Below, in pieces: positions 1 to 7,401 of a stretch of 13,883 nucleotides of DNA (position 1 is the stretch's first letter; each line of letters begins with the position of its first letter). This DNA is from Anaerolineaceae bacterium UBA700. GTDB taxonomy: Bacteria > Chloroflexota > Anaerolineae > Anaerolineales > Anaerolineaceae. Below the pieces are notes generated by a model. That model was not told the origin of the DNA. It saw nothing but the letters and a program-made list of their open reading frames with translations, and ran no database searches. The stretch spans positions 1 to 13,883 of the forward strand of contig DBMK01000040.1 in NCBI GenBank assembly GCA_002298885.1, given 5' to 3'. Both the position numbers and the translations under genes were made by a program.

Positions 1-17
1 GCACTCCCCCGAAACGA

Positions 18-1004
18 TTAATTATTAAGAGCGTCTTTTTCGGCCTGGGATAAGAACGCTATTTCGAGGGCGTTCTGCTGGGCCTGGCGGATCTGGGCGG
101 CGGTCAGGCCGGCGGCGTGCGCAGCGACTTCGTACTCGTAGCGCAGGTCGATGGCGCTGATGCCGGGATCGTCGGTGTTTATCGTCGCCAATAACCCGCG
201 TTCGAGGAATACTTTGAGGGGGTGAGAAGCATAACCAGGAACAGTGCTGGTCTGTACGTTGCTGGTGAGGCTCGATTCGATCCCTATTCGGCGTTCGGCC
301 ATGAAATCCAGCAGGCGCGGGTCTTCGGGGGCATGCACCGCGTGGCCGATGCGTTCGGCGCCCAGCTCGCGCAGCGCCTGCCACACGCTTTGCGGCCCGG
401 AAGCCTCGCCCGCGTGGACGGTAATATGCCAGCCGACCTGGCGCGCCTTCTTGAAATGCTCGACAAACCATTCACCGGGGAAATTAGCCTCGTCACCCGC
501 CAGGTCCAGGCCCACCAGGGCTTCCTTCTGACTTAGCAGCGACTCGAGCTCCTTCCAGGCGATTTGGGGACCGTAGGTGCGGCTGAGGATGCCAATCAGG
601 TTGGCCTTAACCCCGGTGGCGCGACGCCCAGCTTCCACCCCCTCGACGACCGCCTCCACCACTCCCGCCGGATGCAGGCCGTGGGCCTCGGCCATGAACC
701 ACGGGCTGAAGCGCAACTCGATGTAATCGATCCCCTCGCGCCCAGCGTCCTCGACGTTTTCATAAGCGATGCGGCGGCAGGCGGCGTAATCGACCATGAC
801 CATCGTCTGCCACTGGAATTTCTTGAAAAAGGCCAGGATATCGGGCTGCGCCTGGGTCACCTGCACGTACGGCCGCAGCGACTCGAGATCGGTGGCCGGA
901 AGCGGCAGGTCGTGCTGCAGCCCGAGCTCGAGAATCGTTGCGAGGCGCACGCTGCCATCCAGGTGGCGGTGCAGGTCGATCAGCGGCAGCCCGGCATCGA
1001 TCAT
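18..1004 (-). CDS. add: Adenosine deaminase
   Basis: 328-residue amidohydrolase-superfamily enzyme, predicted to deaminate adenosine or deoxyadenosine to inosine in cytosolic purine salvage. All metal and catalytic landmarks are present: HRH at residues 12-14 (first zinc ligands), the GLDLAGDE block at 165-172, HAGE at 197-200 (zinc His and catalytic Glu), RIGHAVHA with His221, and NTDDP at 276-280 (zinc Asp278). The C-terminal half, including [15 protein letters not shown], closely resembles proteobacterial Add as I remember it. The usual Gly after His221 (GHG) is Ala. The frame stays open upstream, but the start at 1004 is preferred because it puts HRH twelve residues in and forms an ATGA overlap with the stop codon of the membrane gene before it. 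The upstream extension is arginine- and histidine-rich antisense-like sequence. No strong ribosome-binding site is visible, so translational coupling is likely. An adenine or aminodeoxyfutalosine deaminase activity is possible but less likely. Confidence 0.92.
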   Translation of the reverse strand: MIDAGLPLIDLHRHLDGSVRLATILELGLQHDLPLPATDLESLRPYVQVTQAQPDILAFFKKFQWQTMVMVDYAACRRIAYENVEDAGREGIDYIELRFSPWFMAEAHGLHPAGVVEAVVEGVEAGRRATGVKANLIGILSRTYGPQIAWKELESLLSQKEALVGLDLAGDEANFPGEWFVEHFKKARQVGWHITVHAGEASGPQSVWQALRELGAERIGHAVHAPEDPRLLDFMAERRIGIESSLTSNVQTSTVPGYASHPLKVFLERGLLATINTDDPGISAIDLRYEYEVAAHAAGLTAAQIRQAQQNALEIAFLSQAEKDALNN

Positions 1005-1510
1005 TTGCGGAAGACCCGCAGCAAAATCAACACCCCTGCCAGGATGATAATCACCGGAGCGACCGTGCGGATGACGTCGTTCTGGCCAAAAATAGTGGCA
1101 AACAGGGCAAACAGGCCGCCGGATACGGCCAGCATCCAGGTGCCCACCTGGGTGGTGCCGTGGCCCCAACTACCGTACGTCGAACCCAGGATCAATCCCA
1201 GGCCGACGCCTGCGGGAATCAACAGCCAGGAGTAAGCCCAGGACGCCCAATCCTCGGTCAGCACGTCGTAGGTGAAAATGAGCCCCAACACCAACATGAT
1301 GGTGCCGGGAATGAACAGGCCGGCCAGCCCGGTGCGGGCGCTCTGCCACAACAGCGCCGGCAGGTAGAAGCCGGCAGCCAGGACAAAGAAGATTACGGGC
1401 CAGGTTTTGCCTAACTCCACCCCCGGAATGAGGTTAAGCAACAGGTAGATTACGCCTACGGCGATCAAAAATGTTCCTAAAACGATGGTGCCACGGTTTG
1501 TGTGCTCCAT
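1001..1510 (-). CDS. Six-helix membrane protein, LiaI/LiaF-like TM region
   Basis: 169-residue integral membrane protein of unknown function. Six hydrophobic segments are visible, at about residues 8-28, 36-54, 60-80, 91-110, 122-141 and 148-165, followed by a basic tail (RVFRK). The opening pattern, a Gly-rich helix, then NLIPG, then a helix starting TWPVIFF, resembles the small membrane region found in LiaI/LiaF-type envelope-stress proteins and related uncharacterised proteins. That comparison rests on pattern, not on a diagnostic motif. There is no signal peptide and no soluble domain. A GGAGG at 1516-1520 (read on the minus strand) lies 5 nt before the ATG, supporting the start. Its stop overlaps the add start by 4 nt, so it is probably the first gene of a two-gene unit. 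Nothing links it functionally to adenosine deamination. Confidence 0.8.
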   Translation of the reverse strand: MEHTNRGTIVLGTFLIAVGVIYLLLNLIPGVELGKTWPVIFFVLAAGFYLPALLWQSARTGLAGLFIPGTIMLVLGLIFTYDVLTEDWASWAYSWLLIPAGVGLGLILGSTYGSWGHGTTQVGTWMLAVSGGLFALFATIFGQNDVIRTVAPVIIILAGVLILLRVFRK

Positions 1511-1607
1511 TTCCGCCTCCCCAAAAAAACAATTGCTCAGGTTACGAGTTGCGATCTTAATTCAATATCTCTATTTTAATGTAAGTTCAAAAAACTGGCA
1601 CAAGTGT

Positions 1608-1613
1608 TACAAT
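1608..1613 (+). promoter_or_regulatory. Candidate -10 box for the MFS gene
   Basis: TACAAT (5/6 match to TATAAT) lies in the AT-rich divergent gap 1511-1669. TTCAAA at 1586-1591, 16 nt upstream, is a 4/6 match to a -35 box. It would give a leader of about 50 nt before the start at 1670. The rest of the gap must also hold the promoter of the minus-strand membrane gene, but I could not pick one out. Confidence 0.35.
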
Positions 1614-1669
1614 AGCGCTTGTTTTCCGAAATACATTTACTCCTGTCTTAAACCTTCTATCCGATAACC

Positions 1670-2893
1670 ATGTTCATCCGCCTCCGCACCGCGGCCCACT
1701 CCTACCCGCGCCAGTTCTGGCTGCTCTTCAGCGGCATGCTGATCAGCACCATCGGCAGCAGCATGATCTGGCCATTCCTGACCATTTACCTGAGCAAACG
1801 CTTGAACCTGCCTCTGCTCAGCGTAGCTTCGCTCTTCACCATCAACGCCGTGCTGGACCTGACCTTTTCGTTCATCGCCGGCCCCATCGTCGACCGGGCC
1901 GGGCGCAAGTGGATCATGGTCATCAGCCTGGTCGGCAATGGGATGATCAATATCTTGATGGCCGGCGCGTCCAGCCTGGAGGTCTTTGCCATCCTGATGG
2001 CGCTGAATGGGGCGGTCAACCCACTTTACCGCATCGGTGCGGATGCCATGATGGCTGACCTGATCGAGCCTGAACGCCGCGCCGAGGCTTACAGCCTGCT
2101 GCGCATGAGCAACAACCTGGGCATCAGCCTGGGGCCGATGATCGGCGGCTTCGTGGCCGTGGCCTCTTATGCTTCGGCCTTCTTCATCGCTGCCTCCGGG
2201 CAGATCCTTTACGGGTTGATGCTCTTACTGCTGGCCAGGGAGACACTCAGCCATAAAACGACCGCAGTCAAAATCGAATCATTTGGCGGCTACGGGAAAG
2301 TGATGCGAGACCGCCATTTCATCTCATTCGTCGGCGCAGTAGCCACCAACACCATCGTCGCCGCCATGATCTGGCAGTTGCTGGCAGTCTACACCAACAA
2401 AAACTATGCTATATCGGAGAGCCTGTACGGATTTCTGCCGACTACCAACGCGCTGATGGTCGTCCTGTTCCAATTCATGGTGACGCGGGTGACAAAACGC
2501 TTCCCGCCGATCTACATGGTCAGCCTGGGGGCGCTGGTTTACGCCCTTTCGGCAGGGATTTTCTCACTTGGGAGCGGCTTCTGGGGATTCTGGCTCGGCA
2601 TGGCCGTAATGACCGTTGGAGAGCTGATTCTGGTGCCAACTGCCACCACCTACGTCGCCAACCGCGCTCCGGCCGACATGCGCGGGCGCTACATGAGCCT
2701 GTACGGGCTGACCTGGAGTATCGCCCGCGGCATTGGCCCGGCCTTCGGAGGCCTGCTGAACGATAGCCTGGGACCGAAATATATCTGGTACGGCGGGCTG
2801 CTGGTTGGATTGGTCAGCGTGACCTGGCTGCTGCTCCTCTCGCGGCAAAACAGAAAAACGATTCCAGCAGAACCCGACCTGACCGAAATATAA
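1670..2893 (+). CDS. MFS transporter (DHA1-like multidrug exporter family)
   Basis: 407-residue major facilitator superfamily protein of the usual length for a 12-helix carrier, with alternating hydrophobic stretches throughout. The motif A loop between helices 2 and 3 reads GPIVDRAGRK at residues 71-80. A motif C-like stretch, GISLGPMIGG at 151-160, is typical of H+-coupled exporters (DHA families). The second half has the repeat equivalent ARGIGPAFGGLLND around 352-365. The N-terminal cytoplasmic segment is basic (RLRTAAHSYPR). The substrate cannot be read from sequence, and drug or metabolite efflux is the family default. The ATG at 1670 has no obvious Shine-Dalgarno sequence, but it gives the expected short cytoplasmic N-terminus before helix 1. 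The gene is divergent from the membrane protein/add pair, and only 54 nt separate its stop from the wecC-like gene, which has its own -10 box. Confidence 0.9.
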   Translation: MFIRLRTAAHSYPRQFWLLFSGMLISTIGSSMIWPFLTIYLSKRLNLPLLSVASLFTINAVLDLTFSFIAGPIVDRAGRKWIMVISLVGNGMINILMAGASSLEVFAILMALNGAVNPLYRIGADAMMADLIEPERRAEAYSLLRMSNNLGISLGPMIGGFVAVASYASAFFIAASGQILYGLMLLLLARETLSHKTTAVKIESFGGYGKVMRDRHFISFVGAVATNTIVAAMIWQLLAVYTNKNYAISESLYGFLPTTNALMVVLFQFMVTRVTKRFPPIYMVSLGALVYALSAGIFSLGSGFWGFWLGMAVMTVGELILVPTATTYVANRAPADMRGRYMSLYGLTWSIARGIGPAFGGLLNDSLGPKYIWYGGLLVGLVSVTWLLLLSRQNRKTIPAEPDLTEI

Positions 2894-2907
2894 AGAAATA
2901 TCAACGG

Positions 2908-2913
2908 TATAAT
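2908..2913 (+). promoter_or_regulatory. -10 box of the wecC-wecB-glycosyltransferase operon
   Basis: A perfect TATAAT sits 34 nt before the GTG start in the short gap after the MFS gene. No good -35 hexamer lies 16-18 nt upstream, where the sequence is the end of the MFS coding region and its stop codon. An AAGGA at 2936-2940, 7 nt before the GTG, serves as ribosome-binding site and supports the non-ATG start. Confidence 0.45.
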
Positions 2914-2947
2914 TCTCTCATATTCTTTTTAAGATAAGGAATCCTCC

Positions 2948-4228
2948 GTGAACTTCGAGAAGATATGCGTCCTGGGCCTGGGGTACATCGGCCTGCCAAC
3001 CGCAAGCACTTTTGCCACCCACGGATTGAAAGTCGTGGGAATCGACGTCAATCCGGATGTGGTAGAGACATTACAGAGCGGCCACATCCACATCCACGAG
3101 CCCGGCCTGCGTACCCTGGTGCAGGCTGCGATCAATTCAGGCAACCTGGTGGTGCGCCCGGCGGTCGAGCCGGCGGACGCCTTCATAATTGCCGTCCCAA
3201 CGCCATTTTACGGCGATAAAAAGGCGGACATGCGCGCCGTCATCGCGGCCACTGAATCCGTGCTGCCTAACCTGCGGCGAGGCAACCTGGTCATCCTCGA
3301 ATCCACATCGCCGCCTCGTACTACGGTGGACCTGGTGCGGCCGATTCTGGAGAGGAGCGGCCTGAAAGCCGGCGAAGATTTTCACCTTGCCTATTCGCCG
3401 GAACGGGTACTGCCGGGGCAGATCCTGCGCGAGCTGATCGAAAATGCACGCGTCATCGGCGGAATCGACCGCGCCTCGGCCGAAGCCGGGCGCGACCTGT
3501 ACGCCACTTTCGTGCGCGGCGAGATCATCCAGACGGACGCCACTACCGCAGAGATGGTCAAGCTGATGGAAAACACCTACCGCGACGTCAACATCGCCAT
3601 CGCCAATGAATTTTCGCGCCTGGCCGACCGCTTCGGCATCGACGTCTGGGAGGCGATCCACCTGGCAAACCTGCACCCGCGGGTGCGCATTTTGAACCCC
3701 GGGCCGGGCGTGGGCGGGCACTGCATCAGCGTCGATCCCTGGTTCCTGGTCGAAGCCGCCCCGGACATCACGCCGCTGATCCACACGGCGCGTAGTGTTA
3801 ACGATGCGCAGCCGCATTTCGTGGTCGAGCTGGCCAAACGCGCTCTGGACGGCAGCCTGGCCGGCAAACAGATCGCCGCATTGGGCCTTGCTTATAAAGC
3901 CGACGTGGACGACATGCGCGAAAGCCCGGCGATTGAGGCCTGCCACCTCCTGGCCAAAGAAGGCGCCAATGTCTTACCCTTCGAGCCTTATAAGCCATCG
4001 ACGAACGTCAACGGCTTGACCACCACCGCCACCCTGGCGGAGGCAATCGAGGACGCCGATCTGCTTCTCCTTCTGGTAGGCCATTCCAGCCTGTGCAGCC
4101 TTGATCCAGTGGTGGTGGCCCAGCTCACTAAGGCGCGCGTCGTGGTGGACTGCGTCGGCGGGTGGAGTGAAGAAGCCTGGCGCAGTCTGGGCTTCGGCTT
4201 CATCCGCCTGGGAGTTGCCAAGCGATGA
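2948..4228 (+). CDS. wecC: UDP-N-acetyl-D-mannosamine dehydrogenase (UDP-ManNAcA synthesis)
   Basis: 426-residue UDP-glucose/GDP-mannose dehydrogenase family enzyme. It is predicted to oxidise UDP-ManNAc to UDP-ManNAcA with two NAD+ in the cytosol. The N-terminal Rossmann domain starts with GLGYIGLP at residues 10-17. The central domain carries YSPERVLPG at 149-157 and KLMENTYRD at 205-213. The catalytic cysteine is Cys259 in GVGGHCISVDPWF, and a C-terminal UDP-binding domain (from about 305, GLAYKADVDDMRESPA) follows. YSPERVLPGQIL matches the WecC subgroup better than UDP-glucose dehydrogenase, and the epimerase gene directly downstream supports ManNAc as substrate. Translation begins at GTG, with AAGGA 7 nt upstream and the Rossmann strand starting at residue 5. 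Its stop overlaps the next start (ATGA). UDP-GlcNAc or UDP-GalNAc 6-dehydrogenase remains an alternative. Confidence 0.9.
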   Translation: MNFEKICVLGLGYIGLPTASTFATHGLKVVGIDVNPDVVETLQSGHIHIHEPGLRTLVQAAINSGNLVVRPAVEPADAFIIAVPTPFYGDKKADMRAVIAATESVLPNLRRGNLVILESTSPPRTTVDLVRPILERSGLKAGEDFHLAYSPERVLPGQILRELIENARVIGGIDRASAEAGRDLYATFVRGEIIQTDATTAEMVKLMENTYRDVNIAIANEFSRLADRFGIDVWEAIHLANLHPRVRILNPGPGVGGHCISVDPWFLVEAAPDITPLIHTARSVNDAQPHFVVELAKRALDGSLAGKQIAALGLAYKADVDDMRESPAIEACHLLAKEGANVLPFEPYKPSTNVNGLTTTATLAEAIEDADLLLLLVGHSSLCSLDPVVVAQLTKARVVVDCVGGWSEEAWRSLGFGFIRLGVAKR

Positions 4229-5349
4229 TGCGCGTGCTCTCCATTTTCGGCACCCGCCCCGAGGCGGTGAAGATGGCACCGGTGATCAAGGCGCTCGAAA
4301 ATACGCCCGGGATCGAATCGCGTGTGTGCGTCACCGCCCAGCACCGGGAGATGCTCGACCAGGTGCTGAACCTGTTCGGCATCCAGCCGCAAATCGACCT
4401 GAACCTGATGCGCCCCAACCAGACCCTGCCGGAGCTGACCGCCGACATTCTCACGGAGCTCGACCCGGTGCTCAAGGCTGAAAAACCGGATTGGGTGCTG
4501 GTGCAAGGCGACACCACCACGGTGATGGCGGCGGCGCTGGACTGTTACTACAATCGCATCCGCATCGGCCACATCGAGGCCGGGCTGCGCACGCACGACA
4601 AATGGCAGCCGTTCCCCGAAGAAGTCAACCGGCGCATCGCCAGCGTGCTGGTGGACCTGCATTTTGCTCCCACCGAACACAGCCGGCAGAACCTGCTGAG
4701 CGAGGGCGTCGCAGACAGCCGCATCGTGGTGAGCGGCAACCCTGTGATCGATGCCCTGAATGAAATTGTATGCCGGTCTGCGCCGGCAGAAGTGCAGGAA
4801 CTGCTCGAGCGGCTGAACGTCCGCCCGGGAGGCAGAGAGCTGCTGCTGGTCACAGCCCACAGGCGGGAAAACTTCGGCAGGCCTTTCGAGGATATTTTCA
4901 GCGCCCTGCTCAACCTGGCCGAAACTTACCGGGACCGCCTGGAGCTGGTCTACCCGGTGCATTTGAACCCGAACGTGCAGGAACCGGCACTCCGCATGTT
5001 AAGCGGCGTGCCTAACATCACCCTGCTCAAGCCGCTGGACTACCTGCCGATGGTCCACCTGATGAAGCGGGCCGTGCTGGTGCTGACCGATTCCGGCGGC
5101 ATCCAGGAAGAGGCCACCAGCCTGGGCAAGCCGACCCTGGTGCTGCGGAACGTCACCGAGCGCCCCGAAGGAGTGGAAGCCGGCGTGCTGAAGCTGGTGG
5201 GGACGGACCCCACTATAATTGTCAATGAGACTCGCCGGCTGTTGGACGATCCCAAAGCCTACCAGGCCATGGCCGGCGCAAAAAACCCGTTTGGCGACGG
5301 GCACGCCTCCGAACGGATTGCCCAGGCGCTGCTGCGATATAAAGATTGA
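4225..5349 (+). CDS. wecB: UDP-N-acetylglucosamine 2-epimerase (non-hydrolysing)
   Basis: 374-residue enzyme with a GT-B-like fold that interconverts UDP-GlcNAc and UDP-ManNAc, supplying substrate for the dehydrogenase just upstream. Its length is usual for WecB/MnaA. Visible landmarks are GTRPEAVKMAP at residues 9-19, QGDTT at 94-98 (Asp96), IGHIEAGLRT at 114-123 (Glu118), PEEVNRR at 131-137 (Glu132), THAR-type VTAHRRENFG at 209-218 (His212) and SGGIQEEA at 290-297. The last is followed by LVLRNVTERPEG, the UDP-binding region. These acidic residues and the His correspond to the catalytic set described for E. coli WecB. Two adjacent ATGs (4225 and 4228) are possible starts; the first creates an ATGA overlap with the dehydrogenase stop. 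A hydrolysing epimerase is unlikely because the dehydrogenase needs the UDP-linked product. Confidence 0.95.
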   Translation: MMRVLSIFGTRPEAVKMAPVIKALENTPGIESRVCVTAQHREMLDQVLNLFGIQPQIDLNLMRPNQTLPELTADILTELDPVLKAEKPDWVLVQGDTTTVMAAALDCYYNRIRIGHIEAGLRTHDKWQPFPEEVNRRIASVLVDLHFAPTEHSRQNLLSEGVADSRIVVSGNPVIDALNEIVCRSAPAEVQELLERLNVRPGGRELLLVTAHRRENFGRPFEDIFSALLNLAETYRDRLELVYPVHLNPNVQEPALRMLSGVPNITLLKPLDYLPMVHLMKRAVLVLTDSGGIQEEATSLGKPTLVLRNVTERPEGVEAGVLKLVGTDPTIIVNETRRLLDDPKAYQAMAGAKNPFGDGHASERIAQALLRYKD

Positions 5350-6362
5350 CCTCGATTTGCATTTATCCCCCGCAAACCGGCCGGGGCGGCCCGGCCTCAT
5401 TCACCGGCCGGCTGATTTCAGCCCTCGGTGAACGGGGGATTCACGTCCACCACGACCCGCTGGCGCAGGACTGCGCCGCAGTGTTGGTCATCGGCGGCAC
5501 ACGGCGCATGGACCTGGTATGGCGCGCCAGGAGGCGCGGGGTGCGCATCGTCCAGCGCCTGAACGGCATGAACTGGCTGCACCGCAAGCTGCCGACCGGC
5601 CTAAAACATTTCCTGCGCGCCGAAGCCAACAACTGGATCCTGGCTGCCATCCGCAGCCGGCTGGCCGACTGCATTGTCTACCAGAGCCAGTTCTCACGCG
5701 ACTGGTGGATGCAAACGCACGGCGCAAGCCGCGCCCAGGGAACGGTCATTTACAACGGCGTCGATTTGAACGCTTTTTCACCCGAGGGCCCGGACAAGCG
5801 CCCGAGCGATGCGTTCCGGGTGCTCCTGGTTGAAGGCCACCTGGGAGGCACCATGGCCTCCGGACTGAAAAATGCGGCTGAATTGGTAAGCGCCCTGGGC
5901 AATAACTCCTCCAGGCGCTGGGAACTCATGGTAGCCGGGGACGTGCCCCAGGCCACACGCGAGCGGATCGCCGCCGGTTATCCCGGCCTGAATATTGCCT
6001 GGGCCGGCATCGTCCCTCGCGATCGGGTACCCGACCTTGACCGCTCGGCGCACGTCCTGTTTTCGGCCGACCTTAACGCGGCCTGCCCCAACTCGGTGAT
6101 CGAGGCGCTGGCCTGCGGGCTTCCCGTGGCAGCCTATGCCACCGGCGCCCTGGCCGAAATGGTGCCGCCTGGTGCGGGTTATGTGGCGCCCTACGGGAGT
6201 AACCACTGGAAATTGGAGCCGCCGGTCGTAGCGCCGCTGGCCGAAGGCGTGCGGCGCATCTGCCTTGACCAGGTGGCTTACCGTGCCGGGGCAAGGGCGA
6301 GGGCCGAGGAAATGTTCGATATACGTAAGATTGTCAGTGATTATTTGGAAATTCTTCTTTAA
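5346..6362 (+). CDS. GT-B glycosyltransferase (GT4-like), third gene of the wec-type operon
   Basis: 338-residue glycosyltransferase of the GT-B fold, probably acting at the cytoplasmic face of the membrane on a glycan intermediate; donor and acceptor are unknown. The N-terminal domain opens with YPPQTGRGGPASF at residues 7-19, a typical glycine-rich acceptor-side loop. VIYNGVDLNAF at 134-144 marks the linker into the C-terminal domain, and NSVIEALACGLPVAA at 249-263 is the GT4 donor-binding block. Glu253 is present, but the partner Glu of the E-x7-E pair is Ala245. Translation most likely starts at TTG, which overlaps the wecB stop (TTGA). The first in-frame ATG would remove the conserved GGP loop, so the TTG start is needed. 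There is no transmembrane helix. Position after wecC and wecB suggests, without proving, that it uses UDP-ManNAcA or builds the same polymer. Confidence 0.85.
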   Translation: MTSICIYPPQTGRGGPASFTGRLISALGERGIHVHHDPLAQDCAAVLVIGGTRRMDLVWRARRRGVRIVQRLNGMNWLHRKLPTGLKHFLRAEANNWILAAIRSRLADCIVYQSQFSRDWWMQTHGASRAQGTVIYNGVDLNAFSPEGPDKRPSDAFRVLLVEGHLGGTMASGLKNAAELVSALGNNSSRRWELMVAGDVPQATRERIAAGYPGLNIAWAGIVPRDRVPDLDRSAHVLFSADLNAACPNSVIEALACGLPVAAYATGALAEMVPPGAGYVAPYGSNHWKLEPPVVAPLAEGVRRICLDQVAYRAGARARAEEMFDIRKIVSDYLEILL

Positions 6363-6862
6363 AAATCGTGGAGCAGCACTGCTTCAGGGCCGCGGTTGAT
6401 CTCCCAGGGGTAGACGATATAGGCGTCGGTGATGGCAGCGTAAAAATCGGGGCGCAGGGTACCAAACAGGCTGTGATAGGGGTTGAAATGCAGCACGCAG
6501 GTGCTGGCTACCCCCGCTGAGCCGATAATCCGGCTGCGCACGGCGGTCATGGTGCGTCCCGAACCCCACACGTCGTCGACCACCAGCACCCGGCGCCCGC
6601 GCAGCAGGGTGTCATCCGGAAACTGCAAGAACTTCGGCCACGCCATCAGGCGAGTTTTTTGCTTTTCGTTTTCCATTTCGGAGGGGAAGTCGACGGCTGC
6701 GGTCAAAATCACGTCCAGTTTGAGCGCCTCAGCCAGCATACCGCCCGGGATCAGACCACCCCGCGTTACCATCACCATGGCATCGAACTCGGTCTCAAAT
6801 TGGGGAATTAAATGGTCGATCAGCTTATCAACGTCTTGCCAGGTTAATACTTCCCGCCGCAT
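6359..6862 (-). CDS. Phosphoribosyltransferase (Gpt/Hpt-like, PRPP-binding)
   Basis: 167-residue type I phosphoribosyltransferase, cytosolic. The PRPP-binding loop is clear: VLVVDDVWGSGRTM at residues 92-105, with the two acidic residues Asp96-Asp97. Upstream, MVTRGGLIPGGMLAEAL at 31-47 supplies the second substrate-binding segment, matching the RGG pattern of xanthine-guanine or hypoxanthine phosphoribosyltransferases. The C-terminal VYPWE at 150-154 is also seen in that group and probably packs against the base. A purine-salvage role is therefore likely, but the exact base is not settled. Start: ATG at 6862, with AGGAT at 6871-6875 (minus strand) 8 nt upstream. The gene converges on the glycosyltransferase, and the two stop codons share a TTAA at 6359-6362. 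Confidence 0.85.
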   Translation of the reverse strand: MRREVLTWQDVDKLIDHLIPQFETEFDAMVMVTRGGLIPGGMLAEALKLDVILTAAVDFPSEMENEKQKTRLMAWPKFLQFPDDTLLRGRRVLVVDDVWGSGRTMTAVRSRIIGSAGVASTCVLHFNPYHSLFGTLRPDFYAAITDAYIVYPWEINRGPEAVLLHDF

Positions 6863-6903
6863 GGATTGCCATCCTTAAAGATTAAATGTAAATAAGTAGA
6901 TAT

Positions 6904-6909
6904 ATTATA
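6904..6909 (-). promoter_or_regulatory. -10 box of the phosphoribosyltransferase gene
   Basis: Read on the minus strand this is a perfect TATAAT, 41 nt before the ATG at 6862. A TTTACA (5/6 of TTGACA) lies at 6930-6935, but the 20-nt spacing is longer than usual, so -35 recognition is doubtful. Confidence 0.45.
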
Positions 6910-7029
6910 GCAAATTACGACCATTCTGCTGTAAAATTCTGCGAGGTCCGTTTGCGTATAGAAAGGTTTCGCTGAAGATATTCTGAAATCGATTTAAGCT
7001 TTTGGCAGCACTACTCTTACAAATAAAAT

Positions 7030-7033
7030 GGAG
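7030..7033 (+). promoter_or_regulatory. Ribosome-binding site deciding the ABM gene start
   Basis: GGAG lies 9 nt before the ATG at 7043. An in-frame ATG at 7028 has no Shine-Dalgarno sequence upstream and would itself contain this site, so the second ATG is the better start. Confidence 0.6.
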
Positions 7034-7042
7034 ATTACCGGT

Positions 7043-7351
7043 ATGCCAAACTATCAGACAGCCACCTATCAGGTTAAAAAGCAGGCCGTCGAAAAGGTCA
7101 AGCGGGCGATTGAAGAATTCGTGGATTACGTCCGCGCCAACGAACCTGGAACACGAATGTACGTGGCCTGGCAGCAGCGGAGCGATCCGACCTGCTTTAT
7201 CCACCTGTTTATATTTAAAGACAGCGCTGCCCAAACCATCCACAGCGAATCGGCCGCCGTGAAACGGTTCGAATCCGTTTACTCGCCCGAGCTGGTGGGC
7301 GGAGGCGTGGTCTTCACCGACTACAATTTGATCGCCACGAACCAGAAATAA
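7043..7351 (+). CDS. Small ABM-fold (dimeric alpha-beta barrel) protein, putative monooxygenase
   Basis: 102-residue cytosolic protein that looks like one ABM (antibiotic biosynthesis monooxygenase/YgiN-type) domain. It has an N-terminal strand (YQTATYQVKK, residues 4-13), a helix with VEKVKRAIEEFVDYVRANEP at about 16-35, a strand with TRMYVAWQQ at 37-45 and FIHLFIFKD at 52-60. A helix (AAQTIHSESAAVKRFESVY) and a final strand (GGGVVFTDYNLI) follow. ABM proteins usually dimerise, and some oxidise quinols or degrade haem, while others have no known reaction. No cofactor or catalytic signature can be assigned here. The start at 7043 is chosen from its ribosome-binding site. The gene converges on the macro-domain gene with 50 nt between stops. 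The 5' gap is shared with the phosphoribosyltransferase promoter; a TAAAAT at 6932-6937 is only a weak candidate -10. Confidence 0.72.
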   Translation: MPNYQTATYQVKKQAVEKVKRAIEEFVDYVRANEPGTRMYVAWQQRSDPTCFIHLFIFKDSAAQTIHSESAAVKRFESVYSPELVGGGVVFTDYNLIATNQK

Positions 7352-7401
7352 GGGATTCCCCCGACCAATGGATTTCCGCGGGCAGCAACCTGGAAGTGTC
7401 T

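Noticed and set aside
1005..1169. Upstream in-frame extension of the add gene by 55 codons
   Set aside because: It lies antisense-like within the membrane-protein gene in another frame, is rich in Arg/His/Pro, and puts the HRH metal site far from the N-terminus. The ATG at 1004 gives the normal family length and an ATGA overlap.
564..1235. 223-codon plus-strand open frame across add and the membrane-protein gene
   Set aside because: Opposite two supported minus-strand genes; no domain, no ribosome-binding site, no coherent helix pattern.
3137..3946. 269-codon minus-strand open frame inside the wecC-like gene
   Set aside because: Antisense to a full-length dehydrogenase with all motifs intact; composition is typical of a shadow frame.
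3988..4962. 324-codon open frame on the minus strand across the wecC/wecB junction
   Set aside because: It is opposite two strongly supported enzymes, has no recognisable domain and is His/Gln/Arg-rich, as expected for an antisense shadow in G+C-rich DNA.
5214..5219. TATAAT inside wecB, about 130 nt before the glycosyltransferase
   Set aside because: It lies in coding sequence without a -35, and the two genes overlap by 4 nt, so co-transcription is enough. An internal promoter cannot be excluded but is not supported.
6986..6995. AAATCGATTT palindrome upstream of the ABM gene
   Set aside because: A 10-bp palindrome in AT-rich sequence occurs easily by chance, and it has no flanking symmetry or promoter placement to support an operator.
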